Below, piece by piece: positions 17,555-28,256 of a DNA stretch of 64,000 nt. Made by a program: the position numbers and the translations under genes. Position 1 is the first letter of the stretch. Each line of letters starts with the position of its first letter. The stretch comes from Mycolicibacterium parafortuitum (GTDB lineage Bacteria > Actinomycetota > Actinomycetes > Mycobacteriales > Mycobacteriaceae), in contig NZ_AP022598.1 of the NCBI RefSeq assembly GCF_010725485.1, forward strand, positions 5,890,001-5,954,000. The letters are read 5' to 3'. A model generated the notes under the pieces. The model did no database searches. It had not been told where the DNA came from and was given only the letters and a program-made list of their open reading frames with translations.

Positions 17555-18964
17555 TCACCGGGCGGCTTCGACCAGCTCGTCGAGGGCCTCCCGCAGCAGG
17601 CTGGGCAGCATTTCGACGTCGCTCATCGCGTCCCGGTCGGCATTGATTCCGAAGTACAACATGCCGTTGTAGGACGTGACGCCGATCGCCAGCGTCTGGT
17701 TGTGCAGCAGTGGCGGCACCGCGTAGGTCTCCAGCAGTTTGGTGCCCGCGATGTACATCTGGTTCTGCGCCCCGGGCACATTGGTGATCAGCAGGTTGAA
17801 CTGCCGGGCCGAGAAACTGGTCGCCACCCGGATCCCCATGGCGTGCAGGGTGGGTGGCGCGAACCCCGACAGCGTGACGATGGTGCGGGCGTCGACGAGG
17901 CTGGGCGCGGTCGGGTGCGATTCGGTGGCGTGCGAGATCTGGGTGAGCCTGACCACCGGATTGGCTTCTCCGACAGGAAGATCCACCAGAAACGGGGTCA
18001 CCTCGCTGATGGCCTGGCCGGGGCTGGACGAGTCGATCTCGGCGTCGGAGTACACCGACATCGGCGCCATCGCGCGCACCGTCGTCGTCGCGGTCACCGG
18101 TTCGCCACGCGAGAGCAACCAGTTGCGCAGCGCGCCGGCCACCATGGCCAGCACGACGTCGTTGACGTCGCAGTCGTAGCGGGCGCGCACGATGCGGAAC
18201 TCGTCGAGGCTGCCCGAGGCCACCGAGAAGCGGCGGTTGCGCGACACCGTGGTGTTCAGCGGGCTGCTCGGCGCGGTACCGCGGGCGACGGTGCGGGCCA
18301 GATCGGCGACGCGGCGGCCGAGGTCGGCGATCTGGGTGGTGCTCGACACCGTGTCGGCCACGGCGGTGCGCACCGCGGCGGCCTGGGCGGTGGGCCGCAT
18401 GATCCACTCCCCGATCGCTCCGATCAGCAGCTGACGGTCGCTGGGTTCGCGACCGGGGATCCAGATGTCCTCCCCGAATTCGGGCGGCTTCTGGGTGCGG
18501 TCGGCGATCACGTGCCCGATCTCCAGCGCGGTCATCCCGTTGACGAGGGCCTGATGCGATTTGGTGTAGATCGCGACGCGGTTCTTGGCCAGCCCCTCGA
18601 CGAGGTACATCTCCCACAGCGGCCGGGACTTGTCCAGCGGGCGGGAGCCGAGCCGGGCGACCAGGTCGTGCAGTTGGGCGTCGCTGCCCGGGGACGGCAG
18701 CGCGGAGCGCCGGACGTGGTAGGTGATGTCGAAGTCACGGTCGTCGACCCACACCGGGCGGGCCAGGCCGAACGACACCTCCCGCACCTTCTGGCGGTAG
18801 CGCGGGATCTGCGGCAACCGTTGTTCGACGGTGGCCAGCAGGGTTTCGTAGCTCAGCCCGTTGCGCGGCTTGCGCAGGATCTGCAGCGAGCCCACGTACA
18901 TGGGCGTCGACGAGTTCTCCAACCGGTAGAAGGAGGCGTCCGACGCCGACAACCTGGTCACCAT
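17555..18964 (-). CDS. WS/DGAT family acyltransferase-like protein (Tgs3-like)
   Basis: A 469-residue wax ester synthase/diacylglycerol acyltransferase family protein, corresponding to the split pair Rv3233c/Rv3234c of M. tuberculosis but intact here. The ATG at 18964 has AAGGAGG upstream. The family active-site motif HHxxxDG reads H137-Q-A-L-V-N-G, so the second His (the general base in studied enzymes) is Gln and the Asp is Asn. The C-terminal NVPG block is present. It may be a structural, non-catalytic or differently acting member. Confidence 0.88.
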   Translation of the reverse strand: MVTRLSASDASFYRLENSSTPMYVGSLQILRKPRNGLSYETLLATVEQRLPQIPRYRQKVREVSFGLARPVWVDDRDFDITYHVRRSALPSPGSDAQLHDLVARLGSRPLDKSRPLWEMYLVEGLAKNRVAIYTKSHQALVNGMTALEIGHVIADRTQKPPEFGEDIWIPGREPSDRQLLIGAIGEWIMRPTAQAAAVRTAVADTVSSTTQIADLGRRVADLARTVARGTAPSSPLNTTVSRNRRFSVASGSLDEFRIVRARYDCDVNDVVLAMVAGALRNWLLSRGEPVTATTTVRAMAPMSVYSDAEIDSSSPGQAISEVTPFLVDLPVGEANPVVRLTQISHATESHPTAPSLVDARTIVTLSGFAPPTLHAMGIRVATSFSARQFNLLITNVPGAQNQMYIAGTKLLETYAVPPLLHNQTLAIGVTSYNGMLYFGINADRDAMSDVEMLPSLLREALDELVEAAR

Positions 18965-19052
18965 CCGCGGCGCCGCCTCCTTCGATCCGTCGGTGAAAAC
19001 GTCAGACGCTGTCACGTTATCCGGAGATTCTGTATTTCCGCCCAGCAGGTGC

Positions 19053-19068
19053 GTCAGGGGTGCCTGAC
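19053..19068. promoter_or_regulatory. Possible operator in divergent intergenic region
   Basis: A 6-bp perfect inverted repeat GTCAGG-GGTG-CCTGAC between the Tgs3-like gene and the divergent Rv3235-like gene. The arms are short, so chance is not excluded. Confidence 0.3.
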
Positions 19069-19133
19069 ACCGTGGGATCATGGTGGGGTCTGCGACTCTC
19101 CAGCAGCGGCCCGTCGAACGCTGGAGAACACGC

Positions 19134-19661
19134 ATGCCCTCATCACCCCACCCCCTGGTCCGCCCCGCCGAAACGTCGCCAGCGCTGTCCCCGCAGGGAT
19201 GGGTGACCGCCCCGGTCATCGACTGTGAACCGGTCCCCCAGCCGATCTCGGTGAGCCCGTGCCCGACACCGTCGGCCATCGCGCTGCACCGCCGCACGCC
19301 GCGCCCGAGGAGAACGCCGCGGGTGCGGGAGGCGCCGCCGCCACGCTCGGCCGTGGTGTTCGCCGAGGCGGCGCTGCGCAGCGTGATCGAGGTGATCGAC
19401 CGGCGCCGCCCGATCGCGCAGCTGCGTCCGTTGATGACACCGTTTCTGATCGACTGCGTCATCGCCTGCGCGTCGGCGCCGCGCACCGGGAGCGCGACGC
19501 TGCGCCGGGTCCGGGTGCGTCCCGTCGACACCGGCGGCGCCGAGGTCGACGCCGCGGAGGTCTTCGCGACGTTCGCCCGCGGCGGACGCGTCCACGCCGT
19601 CGCCGGGCGGATCGAACGTCACCGCGAGAGCTGGCGGCTGGTCGCGTTGCAGATCGGTTGA
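19134..19661 (+). CDS. Rv3235-like protein of unknown function
   Basis: A 175-residue protein. A proline- and arginine-rich N-terminal half (about 1-75) is followed by a compact domain (about 80-175) that ends in the pattern RVHAVAGRIERH...WRLVALQIG, shared by actinobacterial Rv3235 homologues found beside secA. No signal peptide or catalytic motif is visible. The ATG at 19134 has GGAGA six bases upstream. The gene ends 1 bp from the convergent secA1 stop, so the two transcripts must overlap at their 3' ends. Confidence 0.8.
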   Translation: MPSSPHPLVRPAETSPALSPQGWVTAPVIDCEPVPQPISVSPCPTPSAIALHRRTPRPRRTPRVREAPPPRSAVVFAEAALRSVIEVIDRRRPIAQLRPLMTPFLIDCVIACASAPRTGSATLRRVRVRPVDTGGAEVDAAEVFATFARGGRVHAVAGRIERHRESWRLVALQIG

Positions 19662-19662
19662 G

Positions 19663-22458
19663 TCAGCCGCGCTTGGCGTGCCTGCCGGCCTTCTGGGCCT
19701 GCCGGGCCGCTTCGCGGCGCTCCTTGCGCGTCCCGCCGGTCGACGGGGCGTTACCGGAGCGCTTGACCTCCACCGAACCGTCCTCCGACGGGCCCGAGTA
19801 GGTCAGCGGCCGCTGCTGGTCGTCGATGCCCTTGGCGCGCACCGCCGGGGCGGGGCGCTCCTGGGTGGCGACAGAGCCCTGTTGCGCGGCCGCGGCCGCG
19901 AACTCGGCCAGGCCGGTCGGGGCCGCCTGCGCGGCGACCGTCGGCGCTTGCACCGGCTCGACCTGCACGTTGAACAGGAACCCGACGGACTCCTCCTTCA
20001 TGCCGTCGAGCATCGCGATGAACATGTCGTAGCCCTCGCGCGCGTACTCGACCTCGGGGCGCTGCTGGGCCAGCCCGCGCAGCCCGATGCCCTCACGCAG
20101 GTAGTCCATCTCGTAGAGATGCTCACGCCACTTGCGGTCGAGCACGTTGAGCAGCACGTTGCGCTCCAGCTGACGCATCGCGCCCTCGCCGGCGATCTCC
20201 TCGATCTCACGCTCCCGCTCGGAGTAGGCCCGCTTGGCGTCGTCGACCAGCGCGTCGAGCAGTTCCTTGCGGTCCAGCTCGCCTGGCTCACCGACGGCGT
20301 CGGAGTCGAGCAGGTCGTTGTGGTCGATGCCGACCGGATAGAGCTGGCGCAGGCCCTCCCACAGCTTCTCCAGGTCCCAGTCCTCGGAGTAGCCCTCGGC
20401 GGTGGCGCCGTCGACGTAGGCGGTCACCACGTCGACGAGCATCTGCTCGGCCTGATCGCGCAGGTTCTCGCCCTCGAGGATGCGGCGGCGCTCGGCGTAG
20501 ATGACCTTGCGCTGCTGGTTCATCACCTCGTCGTACTTGAGGACTTCTTTGCGGATGTCGAAGTTCTGCTGCTCGACCTGCGTCTGGGCGCTCTTGATCG
20601 CCCGCGACACCATCTTGGCCTCGATCGGCACGTCGTCGGGCAGGTTGAGCCGCGTCAGCAGCGTCTCCAGGGTTGCCCCGTTGAACCGGCGCATCAGCTC
20701 GTCGGCCAGCGACAGGTAGAAGCGGGACTCACCCGGATCGCCCTGACGGCCGGAGCGGCCGCGCAGCTGGTTGTCGATACGGCGGGACTCGTGCCGTTCG
20801 GTGCCGAGCACGTACAGGCCGCCGACGGCGCGCACGTCCTTGGCCTCGTCGGCGACCTGCGCCTTGATGGTCGGCAGCTCCTCGTGCCAGGCCTGGTCGT
20901 ACTCCTCCGGCGTCTCCACCGGGTCGAGGCCGCGCTGCCGCAGTTTGCGGTCGAGCAGGTAGTCGACGTTGCCGCCGAGCACGATGTCGGTGCCGCGGCC
21001 GGCCATGTTGGTGGCCACGGTGATCGCGCCGAGCCGGCCGGCCTCGGCGATGATGCCGGCTTCCTGCTCGTGGTACTTGGCGTTGAGCACGTTGTGCGGG
21101 ATGCGCCGCTTCTCGAACTGCCGGGACAGGAACTCGGAGCGCTCGACGCTGGTGGTGCCGATCAGCACCGGCTGGCCCTTCTCGTACCGCTCGGCGACGT
21201 CGTCGACGACGGCGATGAACTTGGCCTCTTCGGTCTTGTAGATCAGGTCGGACTGGTCGACGCGGATCATCGGCCGGTTCGTCGGGATCGGGACCACGCC
21301 GAGCTTGTAGATCTCGTGCAGCTCGGCGGCCTCGGTCTCGGCGGTACCCGTCATCCCCGCGAGCTTGTTGTACATGCGGAAGTAGTTCTGCAGCGTCACC
21401 GTGGCGACGGTCTGGTTCTCGGCCTTGATCTCGACGTGTTCCTTGGCCTCGATCGCCTGGTGCAGACCCTCGTTGTAGCGGCGGCCCACCAGCATGCGGC
21501 CGGTGAACTCGTCGACGATGTAAACCTCGCCGTTGCGGACGATGTAGTGCTTGTCGCGCTCGAAGAGTTCCTTGGCCTTGATCGCGTTGTTCAGGTAGCT
21601 GATCAGCGGCGAGTTCGCGGCCTCGTACAGGTTCTCGATGCCGAGCTGGTCTTCGACGAATTCGACGCCGATCTCGTTGATGCCGACGACGCGCTTCTTG
21701 ATGTCGACCTCGTAGTGGACGTCCTTCTCCATCATCGGGGCCAGCCGGGCGAACTCGGTGTACCAGTTCGAGCCGCCGTCGGCGGGGCCGGAGATGATCA
21801 GCGGGGTGCGGGCCTCGTCGATCAGGATGGAGTCGACCTCGTCGACGATGGCGAAGTTGTGGCCGCGCTGCACACAGTCCTCGAGGCGCAGCGCCATGTT
21901 GTCGCGCAGGTAGTCGAAGCCGAGCTCCCAGTTGGTGCCGTAGGTGATGTCGGCGTTGTAGGCCGCGCGGCGCTGGTCGGGCGTCAGGGTGCCGAGGATG
22001 ACGTCGACGTCGAGGCCGAGGAAGCGGTGCACGCGGCCCATCTGCTCGGCGTCGCGCTTGGCGAGGTATTCGTTGACCGTGACGATGTGGACGCCCTTGC
22101 CCTCCAGCGCGTTGAGGTAGGCGGGCAGCACCGAGGTCAGGGTCTTGCCCTCACCGGTCTTCATCTCCGCGACGTTGCCGAAGTGCAGCGCCGCGCCGCC
22201 CATGACCTGCACGTCGAAGTGCTTCTGGTCGAGCACCCGCCAGGCCGCCTCGCGGGCCACGGCGAACGCCTCGGGCATCAGGTCGTCGAGGTCTTCCTTG
22301 CCGGATTCGAGGCGGCGGCGGAACTCGTCGGTCTTGGCCCGCAGTTCGGCGTCGGAGAGCTTCTCCATGTCGTCGGACAGGGTGTTGACATAGTCAGCCA
22401 CCCCCTTGAGGCGCTTGACCATGCGGCCTTCACCGATACGGAGCAACTTCGACAGCAC
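19663..22458 (-). CDS. secA1: SecA1, preprotein translocase ATPase
   Basis: A 931-residue motor of the general secretion pathway. Walker A is MKTGEGKT, Walker [16 protein letters not shown]; the helicase motif block [10 protein letters not shown] and the helical scaffold follow. The C-terminus is a Gln/Ala-rich and basic tail (ending GRHAKRG) with no zinc-binding cysteines, as in M. tuberculosis SecA1. It is essential and couples ATP hydrolysis to export through SecYEG. Confidence 0.97.
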   Translation of the reverse strand: MLSKLLRIGEGRMVKRLKGVADYVNTLSDDMEKLSDAELRAKTDEFRRRLESGKEDLDDLMPEAFAVAREAAWRVLDQKHFDVQVMGGAALHFGNVAEMKTGEGKTLTSVLPAYLNALEGKGVHIVTVNEYLAKRDAEQMGRVHRFLGLDVDVILGTLTPDQRRAAYNADITYGTNWELGFDYLRDNMALRLEDCVQRGHNFAIVDEVDSILIDEARTPLIISGPADGGSNWYTEFARLAPMMEKDVHYEVDIKKRVVGINEIGVEFVEDQLGIENLYEAANSPLISYLNNAIKAKELFERDKHYIVRNGEVYIVDEFTGRMLVGRRYNEGLHQAIEAKEHVEIKAENQTVATVTLQNYFRMYNKLAGMTGTAETEAAELHEIYKLGVVPIPTNRPMIRVDQSDLIYKTEEAKFIAVVDDVAERYEKGQPVLIGTTSVERSEFLSRQFEKRRIPHNVLNAKYHEQEAGIIAEAGRLGAITVATNMAGRGTDIVLGGNVDYLLDRKLRQRGLDPVETPEEYDQAWHEELPTIKAQVADEAKDVRAVGGLYVLGTERHESRRIDNQLRGRSGRQGDPGESRFYLSLADELMRRFNGATLETLLTRLNLPDDVPIEAKMVSRAIKSAQTQVEQQNFDIRKEVLKYDEVMNQQRKVIYAERRRILEGENLRDQAEQMLVDVVTAYVDGATAEGYSEDWDLEKLWEGLRQLYPVGIDHNDLLDSDAVGEPGELDRKELLDALVDDAKRAYSEREREIEEIAGEGAMRQLERNVLLNVLDRKWREHLYEMDYLREGIGLRGLAQQRPEVEYAREGYDMFIAMLDGMKEESVGFLFNVQVEPVQAPTVAAQAAPTGLAEFAAAAAQQGSVATQERPAPAVRAKGIDDQQRPLTYSGPSEDGSVEVKRSGNAPSTGGTRKERREAARQAQKAGRHAKRG

Positions 22459-22582
22459 GCTGTAACCCTTTTTCCTCGTCGGATCGTGTCGGATGCGGGA
22501 TCGCGACAGACGGAGACCATCGTAGGCGACGGAACGAATTCCCTGGTTAGGCGACGGTACCGGGCCGCGTCAAATACAGAAA

Positions 22583-22609
22583 TCCCCCGGAGTACGCGTC
22601 TCCGGGGGA
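22583..22609 (-). terminator. Terminator after hpf
   Basis: A perfect 10-bp stem (22583-22592 with 22600-22609, loop TACGCGT), followed on the minus strand by TTTCTGTATTTG. It is placed between the hpf stop and the secA1 start. Confidence 0.78.
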
Positions 22610-22628
22610 CTTCTGCCTGCTCAGGCCA

Positions 22629-23318
22629 TCAGGCGAGTTTGATCAATCCGTAGTCGAACGCATGGCGGCGGTACACCACGCAGGGGCGATCGCTCTCCTT
22701 GTCGTGGAACAGGAAGAAATCGTGGCCGACGAGTTCCATCTCGTAGAGCGCGTCGTCGACCGTCATCGGGGTCGCGGGATGCTCCTTGACGCGCACGATC
22801 CGTCCCGGCTCGTGGTCGTCGACCACCGCCTCGTGGGCGTCCGGCGACGTGTCGGCGGCCACGGCCGCGAAAGCGTCCTCGAGATGCTGGGGCGTGGTGG
22901 CCTCGTGGAGGGCCATCGGCGTCTTGTCGCCGTAGTGGATCTTGCGTCGGTCCTTCGCCTTGCGCAGGCGTGCTTCGAGTTTGCTCACCGCGGCTTCGAA
23001 GGCGGCGTAGAAGCTGTCGGCGCAGGCTTCGCCGCGCACGACCGGCCCGCGGCCGCGTGCGGTGATCTCGACGTGCTGGCAGTTCTTGCGCTGACGGCGG
23101 TTCTTCTCGTGATCGAGCTCGACGTCGAACAGCTGGATCGAACGGTCGAACCGCTCGATGCGGGAGAGCTTCTCGGCGACATACGTGCGGAAGTGGTCGG
23201 GCACTTCGACATTGCGTCCCTTGACCACCACCTCGGCGTTGGGCATGCCCGCTGGTGTATCCGCACTGTCGGCGTCCATCAGCATCGCGCTGTCGGTTTT
23301 CACGGAATGACTTGTCAT
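22629..23318 (-). CDS. hpf: Long-form ribosome hibernation promoting factor
   Basis: A 229-residue long HPF (Rv3241c-like). The N-terminal S30AE domain starts at EVVVKGRNVEVPDHFRTYV, binds the decoding centre and blocks tRNA/mRNA. After an acidic linker the C-terminal dimerisation domain (DDALYEMELVGHDFFLFHD, CVVYRRHAFDYGLIKL) is complete. It stores ribosomes in stationary phase or hypoxia and is linked to zinc-responsive hibernation in mycobacteria. The ATG at 23318 is preferred to a TTG nine bases earlier; the SD is weak. Confidence 0.93.
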   Translation of the reverse strand: MTSHSVKTDSAMLMDADSADTPAGMPNAEVVVKGRNVEVPDHFRTYVAEKLSRIERFDRSIQLFDVELDHEKNRRQRKNCQHVEITARGRGPVVRGEACADSFYAAFEAAVSKLEARLRKAKDRRKIHYGDKTPMALHEATTPQHLEDAFAAVAADTSPDAHEAVVDDHEPGRIVRVKEHPATPMTVDDALYEMELVGHDFFLFHDKESDRPCVVYRRHAFDYGLIKLA

Positions 23319-23481
23319 ACTTGGCAACTCGATTCTCTCGCGTACGCACGCTCAACGCGTGCCGGCCGGGAAGTAATCGCGCCGACGGGGCATACCTGGT
23401 CGCGCCGCTCGCCGGTGCAAGGTGTCTACAGATCACCTCCCATCGCTGCCGCGACACCGGCGCTCTCATCCGGAGCGCCGT

Positions 23482-23497
23482 CCGTGACCGTTCACGG
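23482..23497. promoter_or_regulatory. Possible regulator site upstream of hpf
   Basis: A perfect inverted repeat CCGTGA-CCGT-TCACGG in the 288-bp gap between comF and hpf. It resembles a CRP half-site pair, but the spacer is 4 rather than 6 nt. The rest of the gap shows nothing else I can name. Confidence 0.3.
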
Positions 23498-23606
23498 TTG
23501 GTTGGTGCCGACGGTAGTCGCTGTTCACCTTCCGTGCCACTAATTGGCCAGACCTGTTTTCACATCTTCACCCGCAGATGATCTGCCGGTAATGGCCGTC
23601 ACACGG

Positions 23607-24227
23607 TCACGCGTTCGCCAAAGTCAGGACCGCGAGGACAACGGCGCCACCGGTTTGCAGGACACGGACCGACTCGGTGGCGGTGGCCCCCGTGGTCACG
23701 ACGTCGTCGACCATGATCACCGGGCCGGCGACCGGCGCCGTCAGGCGCACCCGGCCCGCCACGTTGCGTTGCCGTGCCGCGCTGGACAGCCCGACGGAGT
23801 CTCTGGTGAACGCCCTCATCCGCAGGACCGGGGCGACAGCCTCGTCGCGCGCGGCCAGGGCGGCGATGCGGGCGACCGGGTCGCCGCCGCGGCGCCGGGC
23901 CGACGAGCGGCGGGTGGGTGCGGGGACGAGAGTGACGGGCGCGTCGACGACGCCCCAGCTGAGCAGGTGGTCGAGGCCGGTGCGCAGCGCCGCGGCCAGC
24001 GGGGCGCGCAGGTCGGCGCGGCCGTGCTCCTTGAGCGCGACGATCGCGCTGCGCCGCGCCCCGGCGTAGCGGCCCAGCGACAGCACCGGCACGCCGGGGT
24101 CGAGCCGCGGTGAGACGACGTGCGGCTCGTCGGGTTTGACCGTGAGCTCGCGGTCGCAGGCCGCACACCACGCGGTGCCCGCGGTGTCGCAGCCCCCGCA
24201 CTGCAGCGGCAGCATCAGGTCGAGCAT
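23607..24227 (-). CDS. ComF family phosphoribosyltransferase-like protein
   Basis: A 206-residue ComF/Rv3242c-type protein. An N-terminal zinc finger (CGGCDTAGTAWCAAC) precedes a type I phosphoribosyltransferase domain whose PRPP loop is VIMVDDVVTTGAT. ComF proteins act in DNA uptake in naturally competent bacteria; the mycobacterial role is unsettled. An ATG start at 24227 fits the family. A 66-bp intergenic repeat lies just upstream. Confidence 0.9.
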   Translation of the reverse strand: MLDLMLPLQCGGCDTAGTAWCAACDRELTVKPDEPHVVSPRLDPGVPVLSLGRYAGARRSAIVALKEHGRADLRAPLAAALRTGLDHLLSWGVVDAPVTLVPAPTRRSSARRRGGDPVARIAALAARDEAVAPVLRMRAFTRDSVGLSSAARQRNVAGRVRLTAPVAGPVIMVDDVVTTGATATESVRVLQTGGAVVLAVLTLANA

Positions 24228-24269
24228 GACGCCAGTGTCGGGCGCGGGTCCGACACCGGTGGCCGGGGC

Positions 24270-24335
24270 TTCGCGAAACCGCTACCACGGTAGCGATCTG
24301 CCGCGGCTGACGACCGTGGTGGCGGTTTCGCGAGA
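24270..24335. repeat. Palindrome-ended element, CGCGAAACCGCC family, copy A
   Basis: The left arm TCGCGAAACCGCTACCACGG (24271-24290) and the right arm (complement CTCGCGAAACCGCCACCACG at 24315-24334) are near-identical inverted copies about 20 nt apart. Related to 45279-45341 and 46233-46299. Confidence 0.75.
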
Positions 24336-24344
24336 GCGGCGGCG

Positions 24345-24752
24345 CTAGGCCGTGACGATCGAATCCCCTTGCACCCGAACCGCCACCGGGTTCAGCGGCT
24401 TGGACGCCGGGCCGTCGAGCACCGCGCCGTCGAGCCCGAACCGGCTGCCGTGGCACGGGCAGTCGATGGACCCGTCGGCGACCTTGTTCACCAGGCATCC
24501 GGTGTGGGTGCACACCGCGGAGAACGCCTTGAAGTCGCCGGCCGCCGGCTGGGTCAGCACGACGTCGCCGACGATCACGCCGGACCCGACGGGCACGTCG
24601 GCCGTCGGGGCCAGCGCCTTGCCCGACGGCGGCGCCTCCGGCGAGGAGGACTCCGACCCGCTCGAGCACGCCGCGACCGCGGCGGCGGCCAGGCCGATTC
24701 CCGCGCCGGCGATCACCGTCTTGCGGGGAACCCGCACGTCCTCGATGCCCAT
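24345..24752 (-). CDS. Rieske 2Fe-2S lipoprotein
   Basis: A 135-residue exported Rieske protein. The cluster ligands are CTHTGC and CPCHGSRF, the two-loop Rieske pattern. The N-terminus PRKTVIAGAGIGLAAA ends in a lipobox-like VAAC followed by a Ser/Gly linker, so the folded domain should be membrane-anchored outside the cell. The twin-arginine motif is weakened to R-K. GAAGGTGAG precedes the ATG at 24752. It lies 58 bp downstream of lpqB on the same strand. The electron partner is unknown. Confidence 0.88.
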   Translation of the reverse strand: MGIEDVRVPRKTVIAGAGIGLAAAAVAACSSGSESSSPEAPPSGKALAPTADVPVGSGVIVGDVVLTQPAAGDFKAFSAVCTHTGCLVNKVADGSIDCPCHGSRFGLDGAVLDGPASKPLNPVAVRVQGDSIVTA

Positions 24753-24810
24753 GGACTCACCTTCCCGTCGAGCTGGACCACCGGAGGGCTGTTCCGGCGG
24801 CAGGCCTGTG

Positions 24811-26571
24811 TCAGCCCGGCAGTACGGGTAGCGCACCCGCGGTCATCAGTGGGCGCACCTCGACCCAGCCCGGGTCTTCGGCCGCCGAACCGGACAACTG
24901 CAACACGCCACGGCTGTCGGACACATAGACCGCCGACGGGTTGGCCGCCACCGACCGCACCGGCATCAGCAGGTTGCGGCTCGGGCCGTCGGAGTTGACG
25001 CCGTCGAGGTTGACGTAGGACACCGGGTGCTGGGGATCGGTGCGGGTCACCACGATGTCGTCGCCGGTGCGCCACGACAACGACACCACGGTCTCGCCGA
25101 GCCCGTAGCCCAGCCGGCGCGGGTAGGTCAGCGCGTACCCTCCCCCGGGCGTCTGCTGCACCCCGGCGAGGATCACCTTTCCGTCGACGACCATCGCCGC
25201 GCGGGTGCCGTCGCGGGACAGCTGCAGTTCGGTGATGCCGCCGCCGAAGCGGGTCTGCACCGCGGTGGCGTCGACGGGGATGCGCGCCGGCTGCCCGGAC
25301 GCGTCCTGGATGACGCGGACCACGGTGTTGCCGTCGACGACGACCCAGATCGCGTCGTCGAGCGACCAGCTCGGCCGGGTCAGGCTGCGGCCGTCCATCA
25401 CCTGCGCGGCGTTGCCGCCCACCGGCCCGACCCACAGCGACGACGCCATATCGGGGGCGCCGGGCCGCAGCGTCACGATCGAGGCGACCTCCTGGCCCGA
25501 GCGGGACAGGGCCGCGGCGACCTGGCCGGGGATCTGCCCGAACGAGCCGGGCACCCGCGGCGCGCGGTCACCGTCGAGGCGTACCAGGGAGCCGCCGACC
25601 AGCGCGTGCAGTCCGGCGGCGGCGCCGTCGGCCGCGCCGGGGTCGGTGGCGGCGACGTCACCGGTGTCCCAGCCTTCGGCGAACCGGTCGTCGAGGGCGG
25701 CGCCGTCGGCGTTGATCACATACGGGCCGTTGATCCCGGACCGTGACAGCGTCCAGATGACCTGTGCGGCAAGCAACTGCCTGCTGTGCGGGTCGGTGGT
25801 CGACAGGTTCTCCAGGTCGATCCGCGCGCCACCGTAGCCGCGCCCGACACCGGTCTTTCCGCCGTCGGCGCGAGTCACGGGGCCGCGCAGCCGCAGCGGC
25901 GGGCCGAGCAGGTTGCGCACCGTCTTGTCCATCTCCGGCCGCGGGCCCGCGATCAGCTTGCTCACCAATTCGGTTGCCAGCTGGTCGGGTTCGGATACCG
26001 CGACGTAGCGCGGGTCCGGTACCACGGTCTTGCCTGTGGGGTCGGCGAAGTACAGCGTGTGCCGCTTGTAGGTGGCCTGGAACTGCTGCCAGTCCAGGAA
26101 GACGCCGTTGGGCAGCTTGTCGATCCGCCACCCGTCCCGGGTCTTGGCGAGTTCGATCGGGCCGGGGTCGGGCAGCGCGCCCGCGCCGGTCTCGAAAACG
26201 CCCATGTCCGAAAGAGATCCGAGGATGTCGGCGCGCATCGCGACGGTGACACGCTCGGGGGTGCGGGTCTCGACGAACACCACATTGTCGATCAGCAGCG
26301 CGCTGCCCGCGTCATCCCATGCCGCCGAGGCGGATTCGGTGAGGAACTGCCGTGCGGCCAGGTGCCGGTTGGCCGGATCGGCGGTGGCCTTGAGGAATTC
26401 GCGCAGCAGCACGTCGGGGTCCATGCCGGGGGTCGGCTTGGGCAGGCTGGGCGGGGCGGGCCGGTCGACGGTGCCGATCGCCTGCGGCGACGACGAGCTC
26501 GGCACCCCGGCGCAGCCGGTCACGATCAGCAGCAGCGCCGCCACCAACGCCACCAGGCGCATCCGCGTCAC
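24811..26571 (-). CDS. lpqB: LpqB, MtrAB-associated lipoprotein
   Basis: A 586-residue lipoprotein with lipobox VTGC (Cys20). The N-terminal sporulation/germination-type GerMN domain (about 50-270) is followed by a beta-propeller-like domain (about 300-580). In M. smegmatis LpqB binds the extracellular domain of MtrB and affects MtrA phosphorylation, cell division and drug sensitivity. The GTG start overlaps the mtrB stop by 4 bp (GTGA), confirming the mtrA-mtrB-lpqB unit. Confidence 0.95.
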   Translation of the reverse strand: MTRMRLVALVAALLLIVTGCAGVPSSSSPQAIGTVDRPAPPSLPKPTPGMDPDVLLREFLKATADPANRHLAARQFLTESASAAWDDAGSALLIDNVVFVETRTPERVTVAMRADILGSLSDMGVFETGAGALPDPGPIELAKTRDGWRIDKLPNGVFLDWQQFQATYKRHTLYFADPTGKTVVPDPRYVAVSEPDQLATELVSKLIAGPRPEMDKTVRNLLGPPLRLRGPVTRADGGKTGVGRGYGGARIDLENLSTTDPHSRQLLAAQVIWTLSRSGINGPYVINADGAALDDRFAEGWDTGDVAATDPGAADGAAAGLHALVGGSLVRLDGDRAPRVPGSFGQIPGQVAAALSRSGQEVASIVTLRPGAPDMASSLWVGPVGGNAAQVMDGRSLTRPSWSLDDAIWVVVDGNTVVRVIQDASGQPARIPVDATAVQTRFGGGITELQLSRDGTRAAMVVDGKVILAGVQQTPGGGYALTYPRRLGYGLGETVVSLSWRTGDDIVVTRTDPQHPVSYVNLDGVNSDGPSRNLLMPVRSVAANPSAVYVSDSRGVLQLSGSAAEDPGWVEVRPLMTAGALPVLPG

Positions 26572-28214
26572 ACGCCTTCTCCTGCCGGTTCCCGCACCCG
26601 CCGGTTCGGTGCGCCGGCGGGCCGTTCGATCGGTTTCACCGGAAGCGGACTGCTGGTGACCTTGTGGCCGCGCACCAGCGGGAGGGTGAGCCGGAAGCAG
26701 GCACCCTTGCCGGGTTCGCCCCAGGCTTCGAGCCGGCCCTGGTGCAGGCGGGCGTCCTCGATGCTGATCGCCAGGCCCAGGCCGGTGCCGCCGGAGCGGC
26801 GCACCCGGGACGGATCGGCGCGCCAGAACCGGCTGAACACCAGCTTCTCCTCGCCGGGGCGCAGGCCGACGCCGTAGTCGCGCACGGTGACCGCGACGGT
26901 GTCGGCGTCGGCGGCCATCCGGATGCGCACCGGCTTGTGCTCGGCGTGGTCGATCGCGTTGGCGATCAGGTTGCGCAGGATGCGTTCCACCCGGCGGGGA
27001 TCCACTTCGGCGATGACGTCCTCGGTGGGCATGTCGACGATCATCTCGACGCTGGCGCCCTCGGCCAGGTGCCCGACGTTGTCGAGGGCGCGCTGCACGA
27101 TGGACCGCAGATCGACGGCCTCGACCGCGAGCTCGGCGACACCGGCGTCGTGGCGGGAGATCTCCAGCAGGTCGTTGAGCAGCGACTCGAACCGATCGAG
27201 TTCGCTGACCATCAGCTCGGTGGAGCGCCGCAGCGCCGGGTCCAGGTCCTCGGCGTGGTCGTGGATCAGATCTGCGGCCATCCGCACCGTGGTCAGCGGG
27301 GTGCGTAGTTCGTGGCTGACGTCGGAGGTGAACCGGCGCTGCAGGTTTCCGAACTCTTCGAGCTGGGTGATCTGGCGGTGCAGGCTCTCGGCCATGTCGT
27401 TGAACGACACCGCCAGCCGCGCCATGTCGTCCTCGCCGCGCACCGGCATGCGTTCGGTCAGATGTCCTTCGGCGAACCGTTCGGCGATCCGCGACGCCGA
27501 CCGCACCGGCAGCACGATCTGGCGCGCCACCAGCAGCGCGATCGCGGCCAGCAGGCCGAGCAACACGACGCCGCCGGTGGCCATGGTTCCGCGCACCAGC
27601 GCGATGGTGGAGTCCTCGTTGTTCAGCGGGAAGATCAGGTAGAGCTCGAGGTTGGTCACCGGTGAGGACGTCGGGCTGCCGACGATCAGCGCCGGCCCGG
27701 AGAACCCGTCGGTGTGCACCGTGGAGTACTGGTAGCTGACCTGTCCGGCCTTCACGAAATCGCGCAGAGTGGCCGGAATCTGGTCGACCGGGCCGGCGGC
27801 GGTCGCCGCGCGCGGGCCGTCACCCGGCACGACGAGGACGGCGTCGAAGGTGCCCGCCAGACCCGCGCCGGCGTCGGCCTTGCGGTCGATCAGGGTGTTG
27901 CGGGCCAACTGCAGGCTGCTGTCGAGCGAGCGGGTCTCCTCACCGCCGACGATGCCGCTGACGGTGGTGCGGGCGCGCTCGATCTCCTCGGTCGCGGCGC
28001 CGACCTTGACCTCCAGGATCCGGTCGGTGATCTGGCTGGTCAGCACGAAGCCGAGCACCATGATGACGGCCAGCGACAACCCGAGCGTCAAGGTGACGAC
28101 GCGCAGTTGCAGGGACCGCCGCCACACCAGGCTCAGCGCGCGGCCCAGCGCGGCAAGGCCGCGCAGCAACGGGGCCGACCGGCGGTGGATCCGTCGGCGC
28201 GAGCCGAAGATCAC
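26568..28214 (-). CDS. mtrB: MtrB, sensor histidine kinase
   Basis: A 548-residue kinase. Two membrane segments (about 38-60 and 207-230) flank an extracytoplasmic domain and are followed by HAMP, a HisKA domain with [11 protein letters not shown], and an ATPase domain with N-box [21 protein letters not shown] and SGGTGLGLA. It phosphorylates MtrA and localises with the divisome in mycobacteria. The C-terminal 35 residues are Pro/Arg-rich and variable. Confidence 0.97.
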   Translation of the reverse strand: MIFGSRRRIHRRSAPLLRGLAALGRALSLVWRRSLQLRVVTLTLGLSLAVIMVLGFVLTSQITDRILEVKVGAATEEIERARTTVSGIVGGEETRSLDSSLQLARNTLIDRKADAGAGLAGTFDAVLVVPGDGPRAATAAGPVDQIPATLRDFVKAGQVSYQYSTVHTDGFSGPALIVGSPTSSPVTNLELYLIFPLNNEDSTIALVRGTMATGGVVLLGLLAAIALLVARQIVLPVRSASRIAERFAEGHLTERMPVRGEDDMARLAVSFNDMAESLHRQITQLEEFGNLQRRFTSDVSHELRTPLTTVRMAADLIHDHAEDLDPALRRSTELMVSELDRFESLLNDLLEISRHDAGVAELAVEAVDLRSIVQRALDNVGHLAEGASVEMIVDMPTEDVIAEVDPRRVERILRNLIANAIDHAEHKPVRIRMAADADTVAVTVRDYGVGLRPGEEKLVFSRFWRADPSRVRRSGGTGLGLAISIEDARLHQGRLEAWGEPGKGACFRLTLPLVRGHKVTSSPLPVKPIERPAGAPNRRVREPAGEGV

Positions 28215-28256
28215 GGCTGCCGCTTCACGACTGCAGCCTCAAGACGAGCCGTCCGA

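Noticed and set aside
17519..19228. A 569-codon plus-strand frame opposite the WS/DGAT gene
   Set aside because: Shadow of the opposite strand; no recognisable protein and the Rv3235-like gene explains the plus strand downstream.
19678..22653. A 991-codon open frame antisense to secA1
   Set aside because: It is a mirror of the secA1 coding frame in high-GC DNA; its translation is Leu/Val/His/Arg-rich without motifs.
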